Source: Flavimaricola sp.
GTDB taxonomy: Bacteria > Pseudomonadota > Alphaproteobacteria > Rhodobacterales > Rhodobacteraceae
Reading direction: 5' to 3'
Length of the DNA stretch: 54,181 nt
NCBI GenBank assembly: GCA_029255105.1
Contig: JAQWWH010000080.1
Span: forward strand, 1 to 54,181
Part shown: positions 16,467 to 25,306 of the stretch, piece after piece
Position numbering within the stretch: the stretch's first letter is position 1
How the letters are laid out: every line of letters starts with the position of its first letter
The notes under the pieces: generated by a model
The model's database searches: none
What the model was told of the DNA's origin: nothing
The model's input: only the letters and a program-made list of their open reading frames with translations
Translations under genes and position numbers: made by a program

Positions 16467-17285
16467 ATGTCAGAGATACCGGGGATCGTGGTCACAGGGG
16501 CGTCCGGCCGTATGGGGCAGATGCTGATCCATCTTATCCTTGCCTCGCCCAAGGCCCGCCTTGTCGCCGCCCTTGAACGGCCGGGCCATGCCTGGATCGG
16601 GCAGGACGTCGGCGTCGCCTCGGGTGGTGCGGCCATCGGGCTTGCGGTGACGGACGATCCGCTTGAGGCCTTTGCCAAGGCCGATGCCGTCATCGACTTT
16701 ACCGCCCCTGCCGCCACGGTCGAATTTGCAGCCCTTGCCGCCCAAGCCCGGCTTGTCCATGTCATCGGGACGACCGGTCTGTCGGCCGAGGACCTGACAA
16801 AGATCGCCGCTGCCGCCCGCCATGCCATCATCGTCAGGGCCGGAAACATGAGCCTTGGGGTCAACCTGCTGGTTCAGTTGACCCGCAAGGTTGCCCAGGC
16901 GCTGGACGAGGATTTCGATATCGAAGTGGTCGAGGCCCATCACAAGGCCAAGGTCGATGCCCCCTCAGGCACCGCGCTGATGTTGGGCGAGGCTGCGGCA
17001 GAGGGGCGTGGCGTCGTCCTCGAGAATGTGTCGGACCGGGGGCGAGACGGGATCACCGGTGCCCGCCAGTCCGGGCACATCGGATTTTCCGCCATCCGGG
17101 GCGGCGATATCGTGGGCGAGCACGACGTGATCTTTGCCGGCGCGGGAGAGCGGATCATCCTGCGCCATGTGGCAACGGATCGGGCCATCTTTGGTCGCGG
17201 CGCTCTCAAGGCGGCGATTTGGGGACAGGGGCGCGATCCTGGAGAATATGATATGATGAACGTACTGGGGCTTTCGTCTGACTGA
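16467..17285 (+). CDS. dapB: 4-hydroxy-tetrahydrodipicolinate reductase
   Basis: A 272-residue DapB, the NAD(P)H-dependent reductase of the lysine/diaminopimelate pathway. The nucleotide loop GASGRMGQM (about 10-18), the GTTGL block, and [15 protein letters not shown] (about 155-169, with catalytic His and Lys) are all present, as is [12 protein letters not shown]. The ATG at 16467 follows GAAAGGG; an ATG seven codons upstream is less likely. It lies alone on the plus strand, divergent from rbfA. Confidence 0.97.
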   Translation: MSEIPGIVVTGASGRMGQMLIHLILASPKARLVAALERPGHAWIGQDVGVASGGAAIGLAVTDDPLEAFAKADAVIDFTAPAATVEFAALAAQARLVHVIGTTGLSAEDLTKIAAAARHAIIVRAGNMSLGVNLLVQLTRKVAQALDEDFDIEVVEAHHKAKVDAPSGTALMLGEAAAEGRGVVLENVSDRGRDGITGARQSGHIGFSAIRGGDIVGEHDVIFAGAGERIILRHVATDRAIFGRGALKAAIWGQGRDPGEYDMMNVLGLSSD

Positions 17286-17301
17286 GTCGCCGTGGTGAAC
17301 C

Positions 17302-17340
17302 AATTTCAGAGTCCCTGCGTATAAACTGGAGAATTTCAGA
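17302..17340 (+). repeat. Direct repeat AATTTCAGA upstream of a small secreted protein gene
   Basis: AATTTCAGA occurs at 17302-17310 and 17332-17340, exactly 30 bases (about three helical turns) apart, in the short region between dapB and the next gene. It could be an operator; chance is not excluded. Confidence 0.35.
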
Positions 17341-17355
17341 ACTTGGGGTTTTGTG

Positions 17356-17721
17356 ATGAGACGACATTTATTTGCTGCCGGCTTGGCCTGCGCCGTCGCG
17401 GCACCTGCCAATGCACAGGAATATACCCCCATCACCGAACGTGAGACGTTCCTATCCCTTTTGCACGGTCGGCAACTTCAAATGCGGATTTACGGGCTGT
17501 CCTTGAATGTGCTGCCCGATGGCCGGATCGAGGGCAGCGCCGTAGGCTGGGACATTGATGGCAGCTGGACCTGGCAAGATGGCTACTTTTGCCGCGAGAT
17601 GGATTGGAGCGGTTATGAAATCCCGTTCAATTGCCAGCTTGTCGAGGTTCTGGGTGACGACAGGCTGCGGTTTACCGTTGATCAGGGTGCCGGAGACTCG
17701 GCCGAATTCCGGCTGCGCTGA
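17356..17721 (+). CDS. Small secreted protein of unknown function
   Basis: A 121-residue protein with a clear signal peptide (HLFAAGLACAVAAPANAQ) and a mature part of about 100 residues. I do not recognise a named family. The mature sequence contains two Cys (in YFCREMDW and FNCQLVEVLG) that may form a periplasmic disulfide, and the pattern DGRIEGSAVGWDIDGSWTWQDGYFC resembles small alphaproteobacterial exported proteins. It is preceded by a GGGGTTTT-type ribosome binding region like that of the transglycosylase at 6259. The ATG at 17356 is preferred over an adjacent upstream GTG. Confidence 0.75.
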   Translation: MRRHLFAAGLACAVAAPANAQEYTPITERETFLSLLHGRQLQMRIYGLSLNVLPDGRIEGSAVGWDIDGSWTWQDGYFCREMDWSGYEIPFNCQLVEVLGDDRLRFTVDQGAGDSAEFRLR

Positions 17722-17733
17722 CGCGACCTGCGC

Positions 17734-17907
17734 CTAAAAGTCGATGGCGAGGCCCTTCTTTTCCCAATCTCCATAGCGCACAGGCTCTGGCCCTTGAGGA
17801 CCGCCGTGTTCCAGCGGGCGTTCAACCTCGGTCATCGCCTTGCGCCGGGCCTCGGCCTCGGCCAGTGCGCGCTGGGCGGCGGGGGGTAAATCCTTGCGGT
17901 CGGTCAT
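17734..17907 (-). CDS. DUF1674 small protein (succinate dehydrogenase assembly factor 4-like)
   Basis: A 57-residue protein ending in RYGDWEKKGLAIDF, the invariant C-terminal signature of DUF1674, the family that includes mitochondrial SDHAF4/Sdh8. SDHAF4 binds flavinated succinate dehydrogenase subunit A and protects it during complex II assembly; the same job in bacteria is an inference. The ATG at 17907 has AGGAG nine bases upstream. The frame continues much further upstream in an unrelated, rsmB-antisense region, so the longer reading is rejected. It is divergent from rsmB. Confidence 0.85.
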   Translation of the reverse strand: MTDRKDLPPAAQRALAEAEARRKAMTEVERPLEHGGPQGPEPVRYGDWEKKGLAIDF

Positions 17908-17991
17908 GGTGTCGGCTCCTGTCCCGTCGCGCTTGTCTGTATTCGTTCTGATGATATACGGCGCGTTCCAGCGACAGCAAGGGGCAGGCAA

Positions 17992-19278
17992 TTGAGTGAT
18001 GGCAAGGATCAGCTTGGGCTGGCACCGCGCGACGCCGCGCTGAAGCTGATCGAACAGGTCACCGGGTCGGGCAAACTCTTGCCCGAACTGATCGGGGCCG
18101 GTGCGCTGGATGCGCTTGCGCCCGAAGACCGGGCGCGCGCCCAACGGCTGGCCATGTCGACGCTGCGCGGGCTGGACCGCGCGGATCGGCTTTTGAAGAA
18201 GTATCTGCAAAAATCCCCGCCACTGGCTGTGCGCAATGTCTTGCGCCTTGGTGTGACCGAGATTGCCGAAGGCGAGGCGGCACATGGGGTGGTCAACGCG
18301 ATGGTGGGCCTTATCGGGCGCAACAAGCGGGCCGCCAACTTCAAGGGGCTGGTCAATGCCGTCCTGCGCAAGGTGACCGCCGACATGCCGCAGGCCTGGG
18401 ACAGCCAGCCCATCCCCCTGTTGCCCGGATGGCTGCGCAGCCCGCTGGTCGCCGCATGGGGACGGGACGCCGTCAAGGCGATGGAGGTGGTCCATTTTGC
18501 CGGTGCCCCGCTTGATCTGACGGCCAAAGGTGATCCGGCTGAATTGGCGGCCATGCTGGGCGGCACGGTTCTGCCCACAGGCTCGGTCCGGCTGGCGTCG
18601 GCGGGGCAGGTGACGGCGCTGCCGGGCTATACTGACGGCAGCTGGTGGGTGCAGGACGCCGCCGCCGCCATGCCGGCCCGGGTTCTGGACCCTAAGGCCG
18701 GCGAGCGTATCCTTGATCTATGCGCTGCACCGGGGGGCAAGACCCTGCAACTTGCCGCGGCCGGGGCGAAAGTCACGGCGTTGGACCTATCCGAGGCCCG
18801 ATTGGCGCGTGTTGTGTCCAACCTGAGCCGGACCGGACTGACCGCAGAGGTCGTCGAAGGCGACGCCCTGACTTATGAGACGGGCGGCTTTGACGCCATC
18901 CTGCTGGATGCACCCTGTTCGGCCACCGGCACCATCCGCAGGCATCCTGATTTGCCACAGGCTAAGGACGGGTCCGAATTCGGGGCGTTGATTGACCAGC
19001 AGGCGGCGATGATCGACCACGCCTTGACCCTGCTTCGACCGGGGGGGCGGATGGTGTTTTGCACTTGCTCGCTGTTGCCGGACGAAGGCGAAGTGCAGAT
19101 CGAAGAGGCGTTGGAACGGCACCCCGGTCTTGTCGTTGACCGGTCTGCTCTGGACCGACCGGGGCTGAACCCGGATTGGATAACCTCCGAGGGCGGCCTG
19201 CGACTGCGTCCCGATTATTGGGCAGAAGCCGGCGGCATGGACGGTTTCTACATCGCGTGCGTGACAAAGCCTGCGTGA
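17992..19278 (+). CDS. rsmB: 16S rRNA (cytosine-967-C5) methyltransferase
   Basis: A 428-residue RsmB/Sun-type RNA methyltransferase. An N-terminal NusB-like domain (about 12-130) is followed by the Rossmann methyltransferase. The SAM motif is DLCAAPGGKTLQLAAAG (about 242-258), and the two catalytic cysteines lie in DAPCSATGTIRRHPD and VFCTCSLLPDEGE. It would methylate C967 of 16S rRNA. The TTG start at 17992 has AAGGGG seven bases upstream and fits the family N-terminus. It is divergent from the DUF1674 gene across 84 bases. Confidence 0.93.
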   Translation: MSDGKDQLGLAPRDAALKLIEQVTGSGKLLPELIGAGALDALAPEDRARAQRLAMSTLRGLDRADRLLKKYLQKSPPLAVRNVLRLGVTEIAEGEAAHGVVNAMVGLIGRNKRAANFKGLVNAVLRKVTADMPQAWDSQPIPLLPGWLRSPLVAAWGRDAVKAMEVVHFAGAPLDLTAKGDPAELAAMLGGTVLPTGSVRLASAGQVTALPGYTDGSWWVQDAAAAMPARVLDPKAGERILDLCAAPGGKTLQLAAAGAKVTALDLSEARLARVVSNLSRTGLTAEVVEGDALTYETGGFDAILLDAPCSATGTIRRHPDLPQAKDGSEFGALIDQQAAMIDHALTLLRPGGRMVFCTCSLLPDEGEVQIEEALERHPGLVVDRSALDRPGLNPDWITSEGGLRLRPDYWAEAGGMDGFYIACVTKPA

Positions 19279-19349
19279 CTCGCCCGTTTCGAGGGCATAA
19301 TAGTACTGCAACGAGAATGATGCCCCGGGCATCCAGATGAGGCAGCGGA

Positions 19350-21143
19350 TTGGTGGCCAAAGGGCAAACATGGACAGCGCGGCGAACGCGTTTCATGAAC
19401 CGGCTTCACGTCAGCATGGCCGGGCGGACCCCTGTGGCGACGGGGTTTGTGTCGTCGCCTGAACCTCGGACAATCGGCCATTTTGCGCGCGGCAGGCAGC
19501 TCTTGGCGGGCAACTTCATGCTGTCGGGCCGGCTGGTTGAGGCGCCCGATACGCTGATCTGGGACATCGCGCCCGAGGACGCGCCCTTCGTGGACGAACT
19601 TCACGGCTTTGCCTGGCTGGACGATCTGGCCGCCGTGGGGGATGCCAAATCCCGCGAGCGGGCGCAGACCTGGGTCATGAACTGGATCGACCGCTATGGA
19701 AAAGGGCAGGGGCCGGGCTGGACGCCTGCCCTGACAGGACGCCGGCTGATCCGCTGGATCAACCATGCACTGCTGCTTTTGCGGGGACGCGACAAAGAGA
19801 CGGCTGACCGGTTCTATGCCAGCCTGAGCCGGCAGACAGTCTACTTGTCCCGCCGCTGGCGACGCGCCCCTCAGGGCCTGCCACGGTTCGAGGCGCTGAC
19901 AGGCATGATTCATGCCGGGCTGTCGCTGGAAGGGATGCAGGATCATGTGGAGCCCGCGATTGCCGCCCTGGCAGCGGATTGTCAGGCCCGCATCGGCCCG
20001 CAAGGCGACATCCCGAGCCGTAACCCTGAAGAACTACTTGAGGTCTTTACCCTTTTGACCTGGGCCTCGGCCGCGCTGAACGAGGCCGGGCGCACGCTGC
20101 CGTCCGAATTGGTTGAGGCTATCGGTCGGATCGCCCCGACTTTGCGGGCCCTACGGCATTCTGACGGCGGGTTGGCCCGGTTTCATGGGGGTGGGGCTGG
20201 CATCGACGGGCGGCTGGATCATGCCCTTGCTGCTTCGGGAAACCGTCGGATGCGCAAAGGTGGCCTGCATATGGGCTACGCCCGCATCGCGGCGGCCCGG
20301 ACGAGCGTCATAATCGATGCAGCCAAGCCAGCCTCGGGGCGAGACTCAGGCGACGCTCATGCCTCGACCCTGGCCTTCGAAATGACGTCCGGACGGCGAC
20401 CCGTCATTGTGAACTGCGGGTCCGGCGCCCCCTTCGGGCCAGAGTGGCGGAAGGCGGGCCGCGCGACGCCAAGCCACTCCACCCTTGGTATCGAAGGGAC
20501 GTCGTCCTCGCGGATGGCCCCGCCCAAGATCGTCCGGGGGCAACAGGTCGAACTTTTCTCCGAAGGGCCCGAGCGGGTCGGTTGCGAGATGCGCCATGCC
20601 GAGGGCAGCCAGAAGCTTGAACTATCACACGACGGCTGGCGCTCTCATCTGGGCCTAACGCACGCCCGGATCATGGAGCTTAGCAACGATGGGCGCGCGC
20701 TCGCTGGGGAAGATATACTGACGACCCTCAGCCCGGGGGATGAGCGTGCCTTTGATACGATGATGGCCGCAACCAGCTTGCAAGGGGCTCCGTTCTCGAT
20801 CCGCTTTCATCTGCATCCGGATGTCGATGCCTCTGTCGATCTGGGTGGGACGGCTATCTCGCTTGCCCTCAAAAGCGGCGAAGTCTGGGTATTTCGCCAC
20901 GATGGCAAAGCGCGACTGACCCTTGAACCCTCCATCTACCTTGAAAAGGGACGGTTGAAGCCGCGGAGCTGTGATCAGGTGGTTTTATCTGGTCGTGCGA
21001 TCGCCTATGCCACCCGCGTGCGCTGGTCCCTTGCCAAGGCGCAGGGGACTCCGGATGCGGTTCGCGACTATGCACCCGGCGGGCGAGGGCTTGAATATGC
21101 GCCGCCCGGCAGAACCGGGACAGGCGACGACGATCTTGAATAG
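19350..21143 (+). CDS. Heparinase II/III family protein
   Basis: A protein of about 597 residues with an N-terminal all-helical toroid region (about 60-330; [37 protein letters not shown]) and a C-terminal beta-sandwich lyase domain ([28 protein letters not shown]). Family members cleave uronate-containing polysaccharides by beta-elimination. No signal peptide is obvious, which is odd for a polysaccharide lyase and recalls other alphaproteobacterial members placed next to purH. The TTG at 19350 has GAGG upstream; the adjacent GTG at 19353 is equally possible. The substrate is unknown. Confidence 0.85.
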   Translation: MVAKGQTWTARRTRFMNRLHVSMAGRTPVATGFVSSPEPRTIGHFARGRQLLAGNFMLSGRLVEAPDTLIWDIAPEDAPFVDELHGFAWLDDLAAVGDAKSRERAQTWVMNWIDRYGKGQGPGWTPALTGRRLIRWINHALLLLRGRDKETADRFYASLSRQTVYLSRRWRRAPQGLPRFEALTGMIHAGLSLEGMQDHVEPAIAALAADCQARIGPQGDIPSRNPEELLEVFTLLTWASAALNEAGRTLPSELVEAIGRIAPTLRALRHSDGGLARFHGGGAGIDGRLDHALAASGNRRMRKGGLHMGYARIAAARTSVIIDAAKPASGRDSGDAHASTLAFEMTSGRRPVIVNCGSGAPFGPEWRKAGRATPSHSTLGIEGTSSSRMAPPKIVRGQQVELFSEGPERVGCEMRHAEGSQKLELSHDGWRSHLGLTHARIMELSNDGRALAGEDILTTLSPGDERAFDTMMAATSLQGAPFSIRFHLHPDVDASVDLGGTAISLALKSGEVWVFRHDGKARLTLEPSIYLEKGRLKPRSCDQVVLSGRAIAYATRVRWSLAKAQGTPDAVRDYAPGGRGLEYAPPGRTGTGDDDLE

Positions 21144-21153
21144 GGACGATAAT

Positions 21154-22743
21154 ATGACTGATCTTTACCCATTGCGCAGGGCTCTCTTGTCCGTTTCGGA
21201 CAAGACAGGGCTTGTGGAACTGGCCCAGGCGCTGGCCGCGCGAGGGGTTGAGCTTTTATCGACCGGTGGGTCAGCCGGGATGCTGCGCGATGCCGGACTT
21301 GCTGTCGTTGACGTTGCCGATGTGACCGGCTTTCCCGAGATGATGGATGGTCGGGTCAAGACCCTGCACCCGGCGGTCCACGGCGGCCTTCTGGCTGTGC
21401 GCGACAATGCCGGACATGTCTTGGCGATGGAGGAACACGGGATCAGGCCCATCGACCTGCTGGTCGTGAACCTCTACCCCTTTGAAGCGACCGTTGCGGC
21501 TGGCGCGGACTACGACACGGCCATAGAGAACATTGATATCGGTGGGCCCGCGATGGTCCGGGCTGCCGCCAAGAACCACGCCTTTGTAAACGTCGTCGTC
21601 GATGTTGAGGACTATGCGCCTTTGCTGGCCGAGCTTGACGCCAACGATGGGCAGACGAGCCTGGCGTTTCGTCAGTCCCTTGCCCAGACAGCCTATGCCC
21701 GCACAGCGGCCTATGACACGGCAGTCAGCACATGGATGGCCAAGGCGATCGGCGAGGCATCGCCGCGTCGTCGCAGCTTTGCCGGGACCCTCGTGCAATC
21801 CCTGCGGTACGGTGAAAACCCGCATCAATCGGCCGAGTTCTATACCGATGGCACAGCCCGTCCCGGCGTGGCGACAGCCCGGCAGATGCAGGGCAAGGAA
21901 CTGAGCTACAACAACATCAACGACACGGACGCCGCATGGGCGCTGGTGGCGGAATTCTCCCCGGCGGACGGACCTGCCTGCGTCATCGTCAAACATGCCA
22001 ACCCCTGCGGCGTCGCACGCGGCACCAGTCTGGCCGAGGCCTATATCGCCGCCTATAACTGCGACCAGACCAGCGCGTTCGGGGGCATCGTTGCCCTGAA
22101 CCAGCCGCTGGATGCCGCAACCGCAAGCGCCATCACCGAAATTTTCACCGAGGTCGTGATAGCACCGGGCGCCAGCGAAGAGGCGATCGCCGTCTTTGCC
22201 GCCAAGAAGAACCTGCGCCTGTTGCTGACCGATGGTCTGCCAGACCCAAAGGAACCGGGTGTCTCGGTCCGGCAGGTGTCGGGCGGATTGCTGGTGCAGG
22301 ACAAGGATGTCGGATCGCTTGATGATGTCGAATTGCGGGTTGTGACCAAGGTTCAGCCGACCGCCGCCCAAATGGCCGATCTCCGCTTCGCCTGGGTCGT
22401 GGCCAAACATGTAAAGTCGAATGCGATTGTCTACGTCAAGGACGGGGCAACCGTCGGTGTCGGTGCGGGCCAGATGAGCCGGGTTGATTCGACCCGGATC
22501 GCGGCGCGCAAGGCCGCTGACATGGCCGAGGCGTTGGGGCTGGACGACAGCCCCGCCAAGGGGTCGGTCGTCGCCTCCGACGCGTTCTTTCCCTTCGCCG
22601 ACGGGGTGATGACGGCGGTTGAGGCGGGCGCGGTGGCGCTGATCCAGCCGGGCGGGTCGATGCGGGATGACGAGGTCATTGCAGCGGCCGATGCCGCCGG
22701 GATTGCCATGGTCTTTACCGGCATGCGGCACTTCCGCCACTAG
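21154..22743 (+). CDS. purH: Bifunctional AICAR transformylase / IMP cyclohydrolase
   Basis: A 529-residue PurH catalysing the last two steps of IMP synthesis. The N-terminal cyclohydrolase domain ([40 protein letters not shown]) and the C-terminal transformylase domain ([29 protein letters not shown] with the Lys-His pair, [15 protein letters not shown]) are both intact. The ATG at 21154 has GGGACGAT upstream and begins 10 bases after the heparinase gene. The longer open frame upstream overlaps that gene and is rejected. Confidence 0.98.
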   Translation: MTDLYPLRRALLSVSDKTGLVELAQALAARGVELLSTGGSAGMLRDAGLAVVDVADVTGFPEMMDGRVKTLHPAVHGGLLAVRDNAGHVLAMEEHGIRPIDLLVVNLYPFEATVAAGADYDTAIENIDIGGPAMVRAAAKNHAFVNVVVDVEDYAPLLAELDANDGQTSLAFRQSLAQTAYARTAAYDTAVSTWMAKAIGEASPRRRSFAGTLVQSLRYGENPHQSAEFYTDGTARPGVATARQMQGKELSYNNINDTDAAWALVAEFSPADGPACVIVKHANPCGVARGTSLAEAYIAAYNCDQTSAFGGIVALNQPLDAATASAITEIFTEVVIAPGASEEAIAVFAAKKNLRLLLTDGLPDPKEPGVSVRQVSGGLLVQDKDVGSLDDVELRVVTKVQPTAAQMADLRFAWVVAKHVKSNAIVYVKDGATVGVGAGQMSRVDSTRIAARKAADMAEALGLDDSPAKGSVVASDAFFPFADGVMTAVEAGAVALIQPGGSMRDDEVIAAADAAGIAMVFTGMRHFRH

Positions 22744-22769
22744 GCTGGCACAGGGAAAGGGGCAAAGGC

Positions 22770-23279
22770 ATGCGTCTGACGCTGTTGACAGCATTCTGGT
22801 TTTTTGTCGTGGATCAGGCATCCAAGTGGTTCGTTGTGCATTGGCTGGACCTGATCAAACGGCGCGAGATTGACGTGGTGCCGCCCTTTCTGAATTTCCG
22901 CATGGCCTGGAACAAGGGTGTGAATTTCGGGCTTTTTTCTGGCGCAGATATGCGTTGGGTGCTGATCGGGCTGGCGCTCGTGATTTCGGCCATCGTGCTC
23001 TTCTGGGTTCGCCGGGACGGGGGTAGCCGCTGGACCTACCTGTCGGCCGGACTTCTGGTCGGGGGTGCGCTGGGCAACGTGGTCGACCGGTTTCGTTATG
23101 GGGCGGTCGCCGATTTTCTGAACATGTCCTGCTGCGGGATCACGAACCCGTTTGCATTCAACGTCGCGGATATCGGCGTGTTTGTCGGTGCAGTCGGCCT
23201 TGTCATCTTTACGTCAGACGGCAAGGGTGATGCAGGCAAAGGCCCCGGTCGCACGTCGGGGCGCAAAAAGGCGTCGTGA
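22770..23279 (+). CDS. lspA: Lipoprotein signal peptidase
   Basis: A 169-residue inner-membrane aspartyl peptidase that removes signal peptides from prolipoproteins. Four hydrophobic segments and the family boxes are present: DQASKW (about 15-20), FRMAWNKGVNFGLF, GGALGNVVDRFRYGAVADFLN and FNVADIGVFVG, containing the two catalytic Asp residues. The start has GGGGCAAAGG upstream. It is followed by a lipoprotein gene (DUF3035) that is itself a likely substrate. Confidence 0.97.
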   Translation: MRLTLLTAFWFFVVDQASKWFVVHWLDLIKRREIDVVPPFLNFRMAWNKGVNFGLFSGADMRWVLIGLALVISAIVLFWVRRDGGSRWTYLSAGLLVGGALGNVVDRFRYGAVADFLNMSCCGITNPFAFNVADIGVFVGAVGLVIFTSDGKGDAGKGPGRTSGRKKAS

Positions 23280-23319
23280 CGCCAGCGTTGGGCTGGGGTA
23301 AGACTGCGGAGCGAAAAGC

Positions 23320-23838
23320 ATGAAGGACTTGGCAATGCGTCGGATGATCCTCGCAACAGTGGCGATGGGCCTCCTGGCCGGATGTTCCGGCGACCGTGGG
23401 CTGCGGCAACTTTCGGTGGGAAATGGTCCTGACGAATTTTCCGTCATGCCTTCGCGTCCCCTTCAAATCCCCGAAACGCTGTCATTGCCGGACCCCGATG
23501 CCCAAAGCGGGAACCGTGCCGATCTGGCCCCCCGGGCGGACGCCATTGTCGCGCTTGGCGGTGATCCCGCGCGGGCCTCCGCAGGCGGTATTCCGGCCCG
23601 CGACTCGGTACTCGTGGCACAGGTCAGCCGCTTTGGTACATCGCCGGATATTCGGGAAACCCTTGCCGCCGAAGATCAGGCGTTTCGAAACAGGGCTGGC
23701 GTGTTGAATGTGTTCAACGTCTTTGGCGGCGACAGATACTTTGACGCCTATGCCCGGCAGGCCCTTGATGCGTACGCCGAACTGGCGCGTTTTGCAGCAC
23801 TGGGCGTGGCTGTTCCCTCGGCCCCTCCGGCACCCTGA
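23320..23838 (+). CDS. DUF3035 outer-membrane lipoprotein (BamF-like)
   Basis: A 172-residue lipoprotein precursor with lipobox LLAGC (Cys about residue 22). GPDEFSVMPSRPLQIPETLSLPDP is the hallmark of DUF3035, the alphaproteobacterial family that includes BamF, described as a beta-barrel assembly subunit. The mature part is rich in Pro and Ala with a helical C-terminus. Either ATG 23320 (GGAG upstream) or ATG 23335 could start it. It is coded between lspA and two M16 peptidases, an envelope-biogenesis context. Confidence 0.82.
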   Translation: MKDLAMRRMILATVAMGLLAGCSGDRGLRQLSVGNGPDEFSVMPSRPLQIPETLSLPDPDAQSGNRADLAPRADAIVALGGDPARASAGGIPARDSVLVAQVSRFGTSPDIRETLAAEDQAFRNRAGVLNVFNVFGGDRYFDAYARQALDAYAELARFAALGVAVPSAPPAP

Positions 23839-23959
23839 TCTGACCACCTAATCCGGCCCCCTGCCAAGGACTGCTCACAACCTCGTAGACCGTGCTTGCG
23901 AAGCGCCTGCATCGGCATAGGTTAAGGCCATCGTGGAACCGAAAAACGAGGCCTGGATT

Positions 23960-25306
23960 ATGATGCGCAGTATTGTGCTGACCGCTGTTCTTGCAATGGC
24001 TGGTTGGTCCGCCAACCCCTTGCAGGCGCAGGAGGTGACGACATTCACCCTCGACAACGGAATGGATGTCGTGGTGATCGAGGATCATCGTGCCCCGGTT
24101 GTCGTCCATATGGTCTGGTATCGGATCGGTTCGGCGGATGAACCCGTCGGCGCCTCGGGCGTCGCGCATTTTCTGGAACACCTTCTCTTCAAGGCGACCG
24201 ATACATTGGAAAGTGGAGAGTTCTCGGCCACCGTGGCGGCGAATGGTGGCACCGACAATGCCTTTACCAGCTACGATTACACCGCCTATTTCCAGCGCGT
24301 TGCCGCCGACCGTCTGCCCTTGATGATGCAGATGGAAAGCGACCGGATGAACAACCTGCGCCTGACCGAAGCCGACATCGAGACCGAGCGTCAGGTCATT
24401 TTGGAAGAGCGCAACCAGCGCACCGAAAACAGGCCCGGCGCCCTTGCCCGTGAACAGATCAGGGCGGCCCAGTACCTCAACCACCGCTACGGCGTTCCGA
24501 TCATCGGCTGGAAGCACGAGATGGAAGACCTCAGCCTTGAGGACGCCGTTGATTTCTACGACCTCTATTATTCGCCTAACAACGCTATTCTCGTGGTGGC
24601 CGGCGACGTGCAGCCCGACGAGGTGTTCACCTTGGCCGAGCAATACTACGGCGTCATCCCTGCCGAACCCGAATTGCCCGAACGCCTGCGTCCCGAAGAG
24701 CCGCCGCAACGGGCCGCCCGCCGGCTGGTGTTTGAGGACCCTCGCGTGTCGCAGGACTACGTGACCCGCAGCTACCTCGCGCCCGAACGGGACAGCGGGG
24801 CGCAGGAAACGGCGGCGGCCCTCGTCTATCTGTCCGAAATCCTTGGGGGATCGTCCTTTACCTCTGTCCTGAGCGTCAAGCTGACCTTCGACAGCGAGAT
24901 CGCGCTGTTTTCCGGCGCGGGCTATGACGCAGACTCGCTTGACGACACGACGTTCCTTCTGTCCGTCGTTCCTGCCGAAGGTGTCAGCCTGCAGCAGGCC
25001 GAAGACGCGATGGACGCGGCCTTGGCCGAGTTTCTCGAAGAAGGCATCGACCCGGCCCAGCTCGAGCGCATCCGGACGCAGCTTCGCGCCAGCGAAGTCT
25101 ATGCCCTCGACAGTATCGACGGGATTGCCCGGCGCTATGGCTCTGCCCTGACGCAGGGACTGACGGTGCAGGACGTGCAGGACTGGCCCGACATTTTGCA
25201 GGCCGTCACGGCCGATGACATCATGACGGCCGCCCGGGACCTTTTCGATCTTGATCAATCGGTGACCGCCTGGGTGGTGTCCGACCGACAGGAGTTGACC
25301 CAATGA
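23960..25306 (+). CDS. M16-family zinc metallopeptidase, active subunit, exported
   Basis: A protein of about 448 residues with a signal peptide (SIVLTAVLAMAGWSANPLQA) and a full M16 peptidase fold. The inverted zinc motif HFLEH (about residues 70-74) is present, followed by the distal Glu region ETERQVILEERNQRTENRP. The two half-domains are complete (YSPNNAILVVAGDV; SIDGIARRYGSALTQG). The protein should be periplasmic. It overlaps the next M16 gene by four bases (ATGA), matching the bacterial pattern of an active and an inactive subunit forming one enzyme. The ATG at 23960 has GAGG upstream; the GTG at 23933 is less likely. Confidence 0.92.
   Translation: MMRSIVLTAVLAMAGWSANPLQAQEVTTFTLDNGMDVVVIEDHRAPVVVHMVWYRIGSADEPVGASGVAHFLEHLLFKATDTLESGEFSATVAANGGTDNAFTSYDYTAYFQRVAADRLPLMMQMESDRMNNLRLTEADIETERQVILEERNQRTENRPGALAREQIRAAQYLNHRYGVPIIGWKHEMEDLSLEDAVDFYDLYYSPNNAILVVAGDVQPDEVFTLAEQYYGVIPAEPELPERLRPEEPPQRAARRLVFEDPRVSQDYVTRSYLAPERDSGAQETAAALVYLSEILGGSSFTSVLSVKLTFDSEIALFSGAGYDADSLDDTTFLLSVVPAEGVSLQQAEDAMDAALAEFLEEGIDPAQLERIRTQLRASEVYALDSIDGIARRYGSALTQGLTVQDVQDWPDILQAVTADDIMTAARDLFDLDQSVTAWVVSDRQELTQ

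Noticed and set aside
18059-18495. N-terminal extension of the DUF1674 frame
   Set aside because: Antisense to rsmB, and the ATG at 17907 has a good ribosome binding site and family-like length.
21271-22821. Long minus-strand open frame (516 codons) antisense to purH
   Set aside because: Low-complexity, His/Asp/Gly/Arg-rich translation with no family features; it is the complement of a well-supported gene in GC-rich DNA.
23714-25303. Minus-strand open frame of 529 codons across the first M16 gene
   Set aside because: Same reasoning: antisense shadow without protein-like composition.
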